From BOKV01 sp041742235 (GTDB taxonomy: Bacteria > Pseudomonadota > Alphaproteobacteria > Rhizobiales > Rhizobiaceae): a stretch of 23,472 nucleotides of DNA. This document shows positions 7,059 through 15,130 of this stretch, piece by piece (within the stretch, counting starts at the first letter, position 1; each line of letters starts with the position of its first letter). The stretch lies in NCBI GenBank assembly GCA_041742235.1, contig JBGSJA010000289.1, forward strand, positions 1 to 23,472. The letters are read 5' to 3'. The notes beneath the pieces were generated by a model that had not been told where the DNA came from, did not search any database, and saw only the letters and a program-made list of their open reading frames with translations. The position numbers and the translations under genes are program-made.

Positions 7059-8696
7059 TCAGGCGGCGAGCTTGCCCTCGATCGCCTGGCCGATCAGCGT
7101 CCGCGTGCGGTCGATGCCATACAGCGCCACGAAGGAGCCGAAGCGCGGTCCCTGGTCCTGGCCCAGCAGGATCTGGTACAGCGCCTGGAACCAGTCGCGC
7201 AGGTTTTCATATCCCTGCTCGTTGCCGACAGCGAACACCACGTCCTGGATCGCCTCGCCGGTCGCACCGGGTTCAAGTTGCGCGAGGCGCTCATCGAGCG
7301 CCGCCAGCGCCTGCAGTTCGTCCGCCGTGGCCGGCCGGAACTTCTTGTGCGGCTTCACGAAATCCTCGAAATATCGGATCGCATGACCGACCAGATCATC
7401 GAGCACGGGGTGCGTTTGCGCGGTCACGCCCGGCATGTAGGCAGTGATGAAGCCCCAGAGGATTTCCTTGTCATGCGCGTTCGATGCGCTGACGAGATTT
7501 AGCAGCATGGTGTAGGACACCGGCATGTCCACCTGCGGCGGCTCGCCGAAGTGAATGTGCCAAGCGGGATTTTGCAGGCGCTTGTCCCAATCCTGCCCCT
7601 TATAGGCGGAAAGGTACTGGTAATAATCGTCCACCTGCCGCGGAATGACGTCGAAGAACAGGCGCTTTGCGGTCTTCGGCTTCTGGTACATGAACAGGGC
7701 CAGCGATTGCGTCGGCGCATAGGCAAGCCACTCGTCGATGGTGAGGCCATTGCCCTTCGACTTCGAGATCTTCTGGCCGTTCTCGTCGAGGAACAGTTCG
7801 TAGTTGAAGCCTTCCGGCGGCTGCTTGCCCAGCGCCTTGCAGATGCGCGATGACAGCGTGACCGAGTCGATGAGGTCCTTGCCAGCCATTTCGTAGTCGA
7901 CGCCGAGGGATGCCCAGCGCAGCGCCCAGTCTGCCTTCCATTGGCACTTGACCGCGCCGCCAGTGACTTTCGTCTCGACCTTCTCGCCCGTCTGCGGATC
8001 GATATAGACGATAGTTCCCCTGCCCGGATCGCGCTCGACCATCGGCACCTGCAGCACCTTGCCGGTGCGCGGGCAGACCGGCAGGAAGGGCGAGTAGGTC
8101 GCCTTGCGGTCCGGCCCCAGCGTCGGCAGGATGATTTCCATCACCGCGTCATAGACCTCGAGCATGCGCAGAAGCATCTCGTCGAACCGCCCGGAAGTGT
8201 AATAGTCCGTGGCGCTTGCAAATTCATAGGCAAAGCCGAAGCGGTCAAGAAAGGCGCGCAGCCGAGCATTGTTGGCGTGTCCGAAGGAGCCGTGCGGCGA
8301 TCCGAAGGGATCGGGCACGCGCGTCAATGGCATTTCCAGCCATTGCGCCATGGCTTGCGGATCGGGAACGTTGCCCGGCACCTTGCGCAGCCCGTCCATG
8401 TCGTCCGAAAAACACAGGAGGCGCGTCGGCACGGCGTCGCCGGTCAGGACGCGGAAGGCGTGGCGGACCATGGAGGTGCGCGCCACTTCGCCGAAAGTGC
8501 CGATATGGGGCAAACCCGACGGGCCATAGCCGGTCTCGAACAGCACTTGCGCCGGAAAGCCCGCCTTTTCGTAGCGCCGCACGATCTTGCGCGCTTCCTC
8601 GAAATCCCAAGCATTGCATTTTTGCGCCGCGGCCGAGAATTCGGGCGAGAATTCGATATCCGGCAAGGAAAGGATATTGGCAGTTTCGCCGGTCAT
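7059..8696 (-). CDS. lysS: Lysyl-tRNA synthetase, class I
   Basis: A 545-residue class I LysRS (also named lysK), which charges tRNA-Lys with lysine. This is the archaeal-type enzyme used by many alphaproteobacteria in place of the class II enzyme of E. coli. The HIGH-type signature reads HIGT at residues 64-67 and the KMSKS loop reads KISKS at 309-313. Four Cys/His-type metal positions are not obvious. The C-terminal half carries the helical anticodon-binding region. The ATG at 8696 has GGAACC upstream on the minus strand. The gene converges on the thermonuclease-like gene with seven bases between the stops and is divergent from the TerB-like gene across a 148-bp region. Confidence 0.97.
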   Translation of the reverse strand: MTGETANILSLPDIEFSPEFSAAAQKCNAWDFEEARKIVRRYEKAGFPAQVLFETGYGPSGLPHIGTFGEVARTSMVRHAFRVLTGDAVPTRLLCFSDDMDGLRKVPGNVPDPQAMAQWLEMPLTRVPDPFGSPHGSFGHANNARLRAFLDRFGFAYEFASATDYYTSGRFDEMLLRMLEVYDAVMEIILPTLGPDRKATYSPFLPVCPRTGKVLQVPMVERDPGRGTIVYIDPQTGEKVETKVTGGAVKCQWKADWALRWASLGVDYEMAGKDLIDSVTLSSRICKALGKQPPEGFNYELFLDENGQKISKSKGNGLTIDEWLAYAPTQSLALFMYQKPKTAKRLFFDVIPRQVDDYYQYLSAYKGQDWDKRLQNPAWHIHFGEPPQVDMPVSYTMLLNLVSASNAHDKEILWGFITAYMPGVTAQTHPVLDDLVGHAIRYFEDFVKPHKKFRPATADELQALAALDERLAQLEPGATGEAIQDVVFAVGNEQGYENLRDWFQALYQILLGQDQGPRFGSFVALYGIDRTRTLIGQAIEGKLAA

Positions 8697-8844
8697 GGGC
8701 GGGTTCCGTCAGCGGTTCAACGAGGAATTCGGGCGGTGTAGAACATTGCGGCGGGGTTTCCAAGCGCCTTGCGGCTTGCACGCCGACGCCCTAACTTTGA
8801 CTGCGTTGCCGCCTGCCCAACCCGTTTCCCGAGAGAACCAGACA

Positions 8845-9255
8845 ATGCCCAACACCACGCCGCTCGATTCCCTCGTCCACATCATGGTGGTTATTTCCGC
8901 TTCCGACAGCGCCATGACGGATGCCGAACTGGGAAAGATCGGCAACATCGCCCAGACGCTGCCGCTGTTCAAAGGATACAGCGCCGACGACCTGATGCAT
9001 GCGGCGGCGGTTTGCCGTGACATCCTGCAGGCCGACGACGGATTGCAACAGGTGCTGACCGCCGCCGGCGACGTGCTTCCCAAGAAGCTGCGTGAAACCG
9101 CCTATGCGCTGGCGGTGGAAGTCGCCGCTGCCGACCTTCGGCTGGAAAAGGAGGAGTTGCGGGTGCTGCAGTTGATCCGCGACGCCCTGAAGCTCGACAA
9201 GCTCGTCTGCGCGGCGATCGAACGCAGTGCCCGCGCCCGCTTCCAGGTGCTATGA
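8845..9255 (+). CDS. TerB-family (tellurite resistance TerB-like) cytoplasmic protein
   Basis: A 136-residue all-helical protein with the TerB-like layout: an N-terminal helix with acidic positions (ISASDSAMTDAELGKIGNI), a middle helical pair, and a second acidic helix (AVEVAAADLRLEKEELRVLQLI) that mirrors the first. In this family such acidic repeats can bind metal. Single-copy TerB-like genes are common in alphaproteobacteria without the rest of a ter operon, and none of terC, terD or terZ is present here, so tellurite resistance should not be inferred. The ATG at 8845 follows GAGAGA; the open frame extends upstream but into unlikely sequence. The sterol-desaturase-family gene begins six bases after its stop, so the two form a tight operon. 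Confidence 0.87.
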   Translation: MPNTTPLDSLVHIMVVISASDSAMTDAELGKIGNIAQTLPLFKGYSADDLMHAAAVCRDILQADDGLQQVLTAAGDVLPKKLRETAYALAVEVAAADLRLEKEELRVLQLIRDALKLDKLVCAAIERSARARFQVL

Positions 9256-9261
9256 AACGAC

Positions 9262-10044
9262 ATGAGCGAAGCACAAATACGTCTTGCGATTTTCGTCGGG
9301 TTGTTCGTCACGCTGGCGCTGCTTGAACTGCTTGCGCCCCGCCGTGAGGTGAAGCCGGTAAAGGCGCGCCGCTGGATGACGAACATCGGCATCGTCATTC
9401 TTGATTCGGTGATCGTGCGCCTTGTCTTCAAGGCTGCCGCCGTGGGCGGGGCGTTGTGGGCCGCGGAAAACGGCATCGGCCTTTTCAACAATGTCGCAGC
9501 GCCATTCTGGCTTGCCGTGGTGATATCATTCGTGGTTCTCGACTTCGCCGTCTGGCTGGAACATGTGGCGAGCCACAAGATTCCGATATTCTGGCGCATT
9601 CACCGCATGCACCATTCCGACGTCGAGTTCGACCTGACGACGGCAGTGCGTTTTCACCCGATCGAAATCGTGCTGTCGATGGCATGGAAGTATCTCATCG
9701 TGCTGGTACTTGGCGCTCCGGCCATCTCGGTGCTGATCTTCGAGGTCGTGCTGAACGGGGCGGCGATGTTCAACCACGCCAATCTGAAGCTGCCCTTGTG
9801 GCTCGACCGCTGGCTGCGCCTCCTCATTGTCACGCCGGACATGCACCGGGTCCACCATTCGATCGACATGCGTGAGACCGATTCCAATTACGGCTTCAAC
9901 CTCTCGATCTGGGACCGGATCTTCCGCACCTACACGGACCAGCCGGCGCTCGGCCATGAAGGCATGAAGATCGGCCTTTCCGAGTGGCAGGACGAGCGGC
10001 CTACCGGGATCGGATGGACGCTCATGGTGCCGTTTCGCAAATGA
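9262..10044 (+). CDS. Sterol desaturase/fatty acid hydroxylase family membrane protein
   Basis: A 260-residue integral membrane di-iron enzyme of the fatty acid hydroxylase superfamily. The histidine clusters that bind iron are all visible: HVASH, then HRMHHS, then HANLK and HRVHHS. Hydrophobic segments near residues 5-23, 42-65 and 80-97, and a pair around 130-160, give the usual membrane topology. Substrates in the family include sterols, fatty acids, carotenoids and ether lipids; the sequence does not show which. It is separated from the TerB-like gene by six bases. Its stop TGA directly abuts the TGA of the convergent binding-protein gene, with no bases between. Confidence 0.92.
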   Translation: MSEAQIRLAIFVGLFVTLALLELLAPRREVKPVKARRWMTNIGIVILDSVIVRLVFKAAAVGGALWAAENGIGLFNNVAAPFWLAVVISFVVLDFAVWLEHVASHKIPIFWRIHRMHHSDVEFDLTTAVRFHPIEIVLSMAWKYLIVLVLGAPAISVLIFEVVLNGAAMFNHANLKLPLWLDRWLRLLIVTPDMHRVHHSIDMRETDSNYGFNLSIWDRIFRTYTDQPALGHEGMKIGLSEWQDERPTGIGWTLMVPFRK

Positions 10045-10905
10045 TCAATAAAGGCTGAGCGGGAAATAGCGCAGGTAGAGCTCTGCGAAAGTGCCGTTGT
10101 CGTTCAGTTCCTTCAAGGCATAGTCTGCGGCGGCGGCAAGGTCGCCCCTGCCCTTGGCGAACGCGATTGCCATGCCATGCCCGAAATATTCCTGCGAAAG
10201 GTATGGCCCGCCGGCGAAGGCGCAACAATCCGCCGCGTCCTGCGAAACCAGCCAGAAGGCCAGCGACACCGCATCGGTGAATACCAGATCGACCTTGCCT
10301 GACTTGAGCGCGGCGAATGCTTCGGCTTTTCCGGCGAAGGTTTCGGTGCTGGCGCCCTTGAAGGCATCGGCAAACCATCTGGCGTGCTGCGAGCCTGCTA
10401 AGACGCCGGTTGTCCGGCCCCGCACCGCCAGCGTCATCGGTTCGGAAAGGCCGGCCGCGCGCTTCGCCGCGAACCTTCCCGGCACATGAAGATAAGGCCG
10501 CGAGAACTCGAACGCGTCGCGTGAGCGGACATCGACCTGAAGCCCGGCGATGATAGCATCGCCATCGCCGCGCTCCAGCGCCGGTTTCAGTTCATCCCAG
10601 GGCAGCGCCTGGATCTGGCATTTGGCAAGGATGCCGAGCTCATCGCAAATGGCGCGGGCGAGGTCGATGTGGAAACCGGTGAGCCGCTTCTTGCGGTCGA
10701 TGAAGTTGAAGGGCGGGAAATCAGTCGTCGTCAGGAAGCGAAGGCGCTGGATCGACGTCACGTCCGGCTTGGACAGGACTTCGCCGCGCGGCCAGAAATT
10801 CGGGATCGACTGGCCCTGCGCGAAGACCCCGCCGGATGACAGGGGCGCGAGTGCAAATGCCACAAAGAAGACACTTGTTAAAGTATTGATTAATCTGGAT
10901 GCCAT
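10045..10905 (-). CDS. Periplasmic amino-acid-type solute-binding protein
   Basis: A 286-residue family 3 solute-binding protein. A signal peptide is visible (LTSVFFVAFALAPLSSGGVFA, likely cleavage after residue 29). The mature part begins the SBP_bac_3 fold with LRFLTTTDFPPFNFIDRKKRLTGFHIDLARAI, then AIIAGL, the RSRDAFEFSRPY segment and the GKVDLVFTDAVSLAFWL hinge region. The ligand is unknown. I start at the ATG at 10905 because it gives a good signal peptide; an in-frame GTG at 10959 would add 18 polar residues in front of it. No permease or ATPase gene is adjacent, so it is an orphan binding protein or works with a transporter elsewhere. Confidence 0.9.
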   Translation of the reverse strand: MASRLINTLTSVFFVAFALAPLSSGGVFAQGQSIPNFWPRGEVLSKPDVTSIQRLRFLTTTDFPPFNFIDRKKRLTGFHIDLARAICDELGILAKCQIQALPWDELKPALERGDGDAIIAGLQVDVRSRDAFEFSRPYLHVPGRFAAKRAAGLSEPMTLAVRGRTTGVLAGSQHARWFADAFKGASTETFAGKAEAFAALKSGKVDLVFTDAVSLAFWLVSQDAADCCAFAGGPYLSQEYFGHGMAIAFAKGRGDLAAAADYALKELNDNGTFAELYLRYFPLSLY

Positions 10906-11002
10906 GCAAGATTCCGGTGGCGCAATTCGCGCATGGATTGTAGGCTGTCGATAACCCACACGTGACTATCCAGGCAAGCGCAGGGGGCTGTTTAGCAGTT
11001 AA

Positions 11003-13036
11003 ATGATGCTGGGGAAACGTGCCGTGGCTGGCGGAGCCGCGGGCGCAGGGAATTTGCGTGCGCAAATTCGCGGCGCACAGGAAAAGGGTAAGTTCGAAAC
11101 CGGCCGGGGAACAGGTTCGACCCTCCCTCCAGTCGTGCTGGGCGGGCAAGCATCGCCGCGCCTAGCGGACGGACAGACCGCATTGCCGAACGACATTGCC
11201 TTCCTGGCAAGGTTCGGCGTTGCCGCGCATTTTCTGGAAGAGGCTGCGCGCATTTCGCGGAGCAAGGGACTTGCCGCCAGCGAAGTGCTGATTGCGCGCG
11301 GATGGATCACGCGTGCGGCCTACGGCGAACTCCTCGCCGCTCATTTCGGCTTCGGCCATGCCGATGCGCCGGCGAATGGCAAGGTAGCGAACTTCGCGCC
11401 GCGCGAGCGCGACATGGTGGACGCCGAACCGCTGCTGATCCATTCCAAGAGCGGCTCGCAGCTTTGGCTCGCTGCGGACTATGAACAAGCCGCAAAGGCC
11501 GACGAAACCGTTGGCGATCGAGAAAACCTGAGATCGCAGGTCCACCTTGTTCCCGCGGCGGTATTGCGGCTGGCCCGCCACATGGCCAATGCCGGCGCCC
11601 AATCGCAACGCGCCGCATTCGGCCTGGCGCGAAAGTACCCGCAACTCAGCGCCCGGAAGCGCTTTTCGCGATGGCAGGCTGCAACGCTCATGGTGTTGTT
11701 GCCAGCGTTGGTATTGGCAATCACGCAGTCACACCGGCCGCTGGTTTTCGCAGGTCTGGCATTGACCGGCTTTTATCTGGCCGCGGTTTTGCTGCGGGCG
11801 TTGATGATCTGGCGGCTGGACAGCCTGCCGAAAACCGACTGGCGCCGATTCCGGCTAAGACCGGCGGCGCCGGAAGATCTGCCGCGCTATTCCATCCTCG
11901 TCGCGCTGTATCGGGAGGCAGGCCAGACCAGGGCGCTGGTCAATGCACTTTCCGCCTTGGAATGGCCGGCGGATCGTCGCGAAGTCTTTCTTGTATGCGA
12001 AGAGGACGACGCGGAAACGGTTCAGTCGATCCGCGAGCTCTACCTGCCGGCAGGGTTTCAACTCGTGCTTTGCCCTCCTTCTCAACCCCGAACAAAGCCC
12101 AAGGCGTTGAACTTTGCAATGCCGCTGGTGACGGGGGAATATGTGGTCATCTACGATGCGGAAGACCGGCCGCATCCTTTGCAACTGCGCGAGGCGCATG
12201 GGCGTTTCTCAACCGAAGGCCCCGGCCTTGCCTGCCTGCAGGCGCCCTTGTCGATCCACAATGGCGCCGACAACTGGCTGACCGCGATGTTTGCGATCGA
12301 ATACGAGACGCTGTTTCGCGGAATCCTGCCCATTCTCGAGCGGTTTGGCGGACCGTTGCCGCTCGGCGGCACTTCGAACCACTTTCGCACGGCATCGTTG
12401 CGGCGGGCGGGCGAATGGGATCCATGGAACGTGACCGAGGACGCCGATCTGGGCATACGCCTTGCGAGGCTCGGCCTTGCCTGCGGCACTCTGACGCTGC
12501 CGACATGGGAAGAAGCACCATCCAGAATCGGAATATGGCTGCGCCAGCGGACACGCTGGCTCAAAGGCTGGATACAGACAATTCTGGTGCACAGCCGCAA
12601 TCCCCTCGCCATGCTGCGGGAGATCGGCTGGTGTCGAACGGCGCTGTTTCATCTGGTGCTGACATCGATCGTGGTATCGGCCCTGTCGCACCCGGTTTTC
12701 CTGATCGTGTTTGCGCTGGAAGCCTTTGCAGCGGTTTCGGGAACTGCAACCCAGCTCAACCAGCGGCTGCTGTTCGCACTAGCAGCATTCAACCTTGCGG
12801 CGGGATATACCACCTACGCATTCTTCGCGCGTGAAGTGCTTGTTCGCAATCGCCTGCCCGGCGCTACCTTGATGTTACTCACCTTGCCGGCCTACTGGCT
12901 GCTGATATCGATCGCGGGCTGGCGCGCTGCCTGGCAATTCGCCGTCGATCCCTTCCGCTGGGAAAAAACCGAGCACGGCCTTTCAAATTCCACATCTGAT
13001 GCCAATATGCCGGTCGTGGGTTTCACACGCATCTGA
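11003..13036 (+). CDS. Family 2 membrane glycosyltransferase with N-terminal GspE-N-like domain
   Basis: A protein of up to 677 residues resembling processive beta-glycan synthases. Residues about 62-200 form a soluble domain like GspE-N/MshEN (AHFLEEAARISRSKGLAASEVLIARGWIT), followed by two membrane helices (about 228-275). The cytosolic GT2 core has D385/D388 (DAED), TEDAD at 478-482 and QRTRW at 515-519, the QxxRW acceptor motif of cellulose-synthase-like enzymes. Three or more C-terminal helices could form a translocation channel. The sugar is unknown. The first 60 residues are Gly/Ala-rich, have no clear ribosome-binding site and contain a 20-bp DNA dyad, so the real start may be downstream, although no good alternative start codon is visible. 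The pentapeptide-repeat gene follows after 30 bp. Confidence 0.88.
   Translation: MMLGKRAVAGGAAGAGNLRAQIRGAQEKGKFETGRGTGSTLPPVVLGGQASPRLADGQTALPNDIAFLARFGVAAHFLEEAARISRSKGLAASEVLIARGWITRAAYGELLAAHFGFGHADAPANGKVANFAPRERDMVDAEPLLIHSKSGSQLWLAADYEQAAKADETVGDRENLRSQVHLVPAAVLRLARHMANAGAQSQRAAFGLARKYPQLSARKRFSRWQAATLMVLLPALVLAITQSHRPLVFAGLALTGFYLAAVLLRALMIWRLDSLPKTDWRRFRLRPAAPEDLPRYSILVALYREAGQTRALVNALSALEWPADRREVFLVCEEDDAETVQSIRELYLPAGFQLVLCPPSQPRTKPKALNFAMPLVTGEYVVIYDAEDRPHPLQLREAHGRFSTEGPGLACLQAPLSIHNGADNWLTAMFAIEYETLFRGILPILERFGGPLPLGGTSNHFRTASLRRAGEWDPWNVTEDADLGIRLARLGLACGTLTLPTWEEAPSRIGIWLRQRTRWLKGWIQTILVHSRNPLAMLREIGWCRTALFHLVLTSIVVSALSHPVFLIVFALEAFAAVSGTATQLNQRLLFALAAFNLAAGYTTYAFFAREVLVRNRLPGATLMLLTLPAYWLLISIAGWRAAWQFAVDPFRWEKTEHGLSNSTSDANMPVVGFTRI
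11050..11069. repeat. Perfect 9-2-9 inverted repeat at the start of the glycosyltransferase gene
   Basis: GAATTTGCG (11050-11058) and CGCAAATTC (11061-11069) are exact inverse complements around TG. The repeat lies 47 bp after the first possible ATG of the glycosyltransferase, within its atypical N-terminal codons. It could be a regulator binding site if the true start is further downstream, or an RNA hairpin in the leader. Confidence 0.5.
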
Positions 13037-13066
13037 GGGGCTTTCAGCTCCCGGCCGGAGGATCGG

Positions 13067-13774
13067 ATGGCAGGAACATACCGCGCGGCGCATGCCGGGC
13101 TGGCGGCGCTCATGGTCATCGGCATGGTTTCGACCTTGCCGGGAACGGCGATGGCGGATTGCTCGGATTCGGCTGGTCCGAATGTGAACTGGAGCGAATG
13201 CCGAAAGCGCAACTTGATGCTCGACGGCACGGATCTCAGCGGCGCTGTCATGTCGGGCGCGGATCTGAGCTCCACCGACCTTCGCAAGACCGTGCTGGAC
13301 GGCGTTTCGCTCGAAAAGGCACAGCTCGACCGCGCCATGATGGACGGATCGAGGGCACAGCAAGCCAATTTCGAAAAGGCGCAGGGCGTGCGCAGTTCCT
13401 TTGTCGGAACGAACCTTGCCGGGGCGAACTTCACGAAATCGGAAATGCAGCGCGCCGACTTCACCGACGCAAATCTCAGCGGCGTGAACTTCGAAAAATC
13501 CGAGCTGGCACGGGCAGTATTCGCCGGAGCGGACCTTTCCGGCGTGCGTTTCAGCTATTCAAACCTGGCGCGGGCGGACCTTCGCGGCGCGAAAATCGGC
13601 GACCCGCTCGATTTCACTTTCGCCTACATGTACCGAACACGCATAGACGGGCTCGACCTGTCATCATCAATCGGGCTGGTTCAATGGCAGGTGGACCTTG
13701 CCTGCGGAGATGCCGGTACAAAGTTGCCGGCCGGATTGAGCGCCAGCCCGCAATGGCCCTGCGCCGAAGAATGA
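13067..13774 (+). CDS. Secreted pentapeptide-repeat protein
   Basis: A 235-residue protein with a signal peptide (AALMVIGMVSTLPGTAMA, probable cleavage after residue 31) and then a pentapeptide-repeat region from about residue 48 to 190. Repeats of the A(D/N)LXX type are easy to see: TDLSG, ADLSS, ANFEK, ANFTK, ADFTD, ANLSG, VNFEK, ADLSG, ADLRG. Such repeats fold into a right-handed four-sided beta-helix. Two Cys near the N-terminus (ADCSD, SECRK) and two near the C-terminus (LACGD, WPCAE) may form disulfides that cap the helix, consistent with export. The ATG has a good ribosome-binding site, GGAGG at 13057-13061. It is 30 bp after the glycosyltransferase and probably in its operon. Function unknown. 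Confidence 0.9.
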   Translation: MAGTYRAAHAGLAALMVIGMVSTLPGTAMADCSDSAGPNVNWSECRKRNLMLDGTDLSGAVMSGADLSSTDLRKTVLDGVSLEKAQLDRAMMDGSRAQQANFEKAQGVRSSFVGTNLAGANFTKSEMQRADFTDANLSGVNFEKSELARAVFAGADLSGVRFSYSNLARADLRGAKIGDPLDFTFAYMYRTRIDGLDLSSSIGLVQWQVDLACGDAGTKLPAGLSASPQWPCAEE

Positions 13775-13780
13775 ACCGCT

Positions 13781-14884
13781 CTACGGCGCGCGGAAATGCT
13801 TGGAGAGCTTGAGGCCCTGCGCCTGGTAATTTGATTCCAGGCCTGCGCCATAGAGTTTTTCCGGCCGCTCGCGCATGTGTTCGTAGACCAGCCTGCCGAC
13901 AAGCTGCCCGTGTTCCAGGATGAAAGGAACCTCGTGGCTGCGCACTTCCAGCACCGCACGCGCACCCGCCCCGCCGGCCTTTGCATGGCCGAAGCCCGGA
14001 TCGAAGAAACCGGCGTAGTGCACGCGGAACTCGCCGACGAGCGGGTCGAAAGGCACCATCTCGGCAGCATAGAGCGGCGGCACATGGACCGCCTCGCGCG
14101 ACACCAGAATGTAGAATTCGTCGGGATCAAGCACCAGGTCGCCTGTTCCGCGTTCCCTTATCGGCTCCCAGAAATCCAGCACCTCATGCGCCGCCTTCCT
14201 GTCCACGTCGATGACGCCGGTGTGGCGCTTTCCCCGGTAGCCGACGATGCCGTCCAGCCCGCCGGTCAGGTCGATGGAAAGGCCGATGCCGCCATTGTGG
14301 ATGTTCGGGGCCGATGAGGCGACCAGCGTCTCGCGGTTGTGCAGCGCGAGCAGTTCTTCATCGCCCAGCCGCGCCTGGCCCTGCCTGAAACGGATCTGCG
14401 AAAGGCGCGATCCGGTACGCACGACGACGGGAAACGTGCTGGGGCTGATCTCGAGGTAAAGCGGACCGCAATAACCCGCCTCGATGCGGTCGAAACCCTG
14501 GCCATGGTCGGTGATCACCCGCGTGAAGATGTCGAGCCGGCCTGTCGAACTCTTGGGGTTTGCGGAAGCCTCGATCGCGCCCGGCAGGTTGAGCGTCTCC
14601 AATAGCGGGACCAGATAGACGCAGCCGGTTTCCAGCACCGCGCCCACGGAAAGGTCAATCTTGTGAAGTGCGAAGCGTTCAAGCTTTTGCGCGACGGTAT
14701 GGCTTGCGCCGGGCAAGAACGATGCCCGCACACGCCAGGCAAATTTGCCAAGGCGCAGGTCGAGACTGGCCGGTTGGATCTGGTCGCGATCGAGGGGAAT
14801 TTCGCTCGCCGCGTGCCCGGCGGCAAAAAGGCCGGCTATGGCCGTGTCGGCCAAAATTCCCGCATTCTTGCTGCTTGTCGTCAC
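13781..14884 (-). CDS. dcd: dCTP deaminase, double-domain alphaproteobacterial form
   Basis: A 367-residue 2'-deoxycytidine 5'-triphosphate deaminase, which converts dCTP to dUTP for thymidylate synthesis. It is about twice the length of E. coli Dcd (193 residues) and contains the trimeric dUTPase/Dcd fold twice. The N-terminal copy has RDQIQPASLDLRLG and later GYCGPLYLEISP; the C-terminal copy has LDPDEFYILVSREAV, AGFFDPGFG and AVLEV, the Dcd-type active-site segment with its Glu. This long form is known in Hyphomicrobiales. The start is GTG at 14884: AGGAA lies eight bases upstream and there is no suitable in-frame ATG. It converges on the pentapeptide-repeat gene (six bases) and is divergent from metZ. 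Confidence 0.9.
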   Translation of the reverse strand: MTTSSKNAGILADTAIAGLFAAGHAASEIPLDRDQIQPASLDLRLGKFAWRVRASFLPGASHTVAQKLERFALHKIDLSVGAVLETGCVYLVPLLETLNLPGAIEASANPKSSTGRLDIFTRVITDHGQGFDRIEAGYCGPLYLEISPSTFPVVVRTGSRLSQIRFRQGQARLGDEELLALHNRETLVASSAPNIHNGGIGLSIDLTGGLDGIVGYRGKRHTGVIDVDRKAAHEVLDFWEPIRERGTGDLVLDPDEFYILVSREAVHVPPLYAAEMVPFDPLVGEFRVHYAGFFDPGFGHAKAGGAGARAVLEVRSHEVPFILEHGQLVGRLVYEHMRERPEKLYGAGLESNYQAQGLKLSKHFRAP

Positions 14885-14932
14885 GCTGGCATTCCTGTCG
14901 TCACCGAGCCAAGCAATAGGACCAAGACGGAA

Positions 14933-14961
14933 TTGACGCAAACAGCGCAAGCGTTTAAACC
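14933..14961 (+). promoter_or_regulatory. Possible metZ promoter
   Basis: TTGACG at 14933-14938 is a good -35 element; after 17 bases lies TAAACC, a weak -10. Transcription would begin about 14968-14970, just before the SAM-II aptamer, which supports the call by position. Confidence 0.35.
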
Positions 14962-14970
14962 ACACCTAAT

Positions 14971-15030
14971 TCCGTGGTGATTTGGGCCGGCCGGCTTGCA
15001 GCCACGTTAAACAAGTCGCTAAAAAGGCCG
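14971..15030 (+). promoter_or_regulatory. SAM-II riboswitch upstream of metZ
   Basis: The sequence matches the SAM-II aptamer of alphaproteobacteria, an S-adenosylmethionine-sensing H-type pseudoknot that turns methionine synthesis genes off when SAM is plentiful. Stem P1 is CGTGG (14973-14977) with CCACG (15002-15006). The loop then pairs with the 3' segment: GGCTTG (14993-14998) with CAAGTC (15012-15017). The conserved TGATTT and GCTAAAAAGGC elements are present. The aptamer ends about 90 bases before the metZ ribosome-binding site, which is longer than usual, so the expression platform may involve the intervening sequence. Confidence 0.93.
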
Positions 15031-15044
15031 TGAGCGATCCGGTG

Positions 15045-15059
15045 CCTGCATGATGCAGG
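15045..15059 (+). other. Small hairpin between the SAM-II aptamer and metZ
   Basis: CCTGC and GCAGG flank a five-base loop (ATGAT), 15 bases after the aptamer; GGATTTTCCC follows shortly after. It could be part of the expression platform. It is too small and too far from a T-run to be called a terminator with confidence. Confidence 0.4.
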
Positions 15060-15130
15060 AGCGGATTTTCCCCCGGTCACAACTGCGTTCTCCGGCCAGC
15101 CCGAAATGAAGGCAGGCTCAGGAGTTTACC

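Noticed and set aside
8845..9255. Tellurite resistance operon
   Set aside because: Only a TerB-like gene is present; terA, terC, terD, terE and terZ are absent, so the resistance label is not supported.
13200..13640. DNA-level tandem repeat or CRISPR in the pentapeptide-repeat gene
   Set aside because: The periodicity is at protein level (five residues, degenerate codons); there are no identical DNA repeats with unique spacers.
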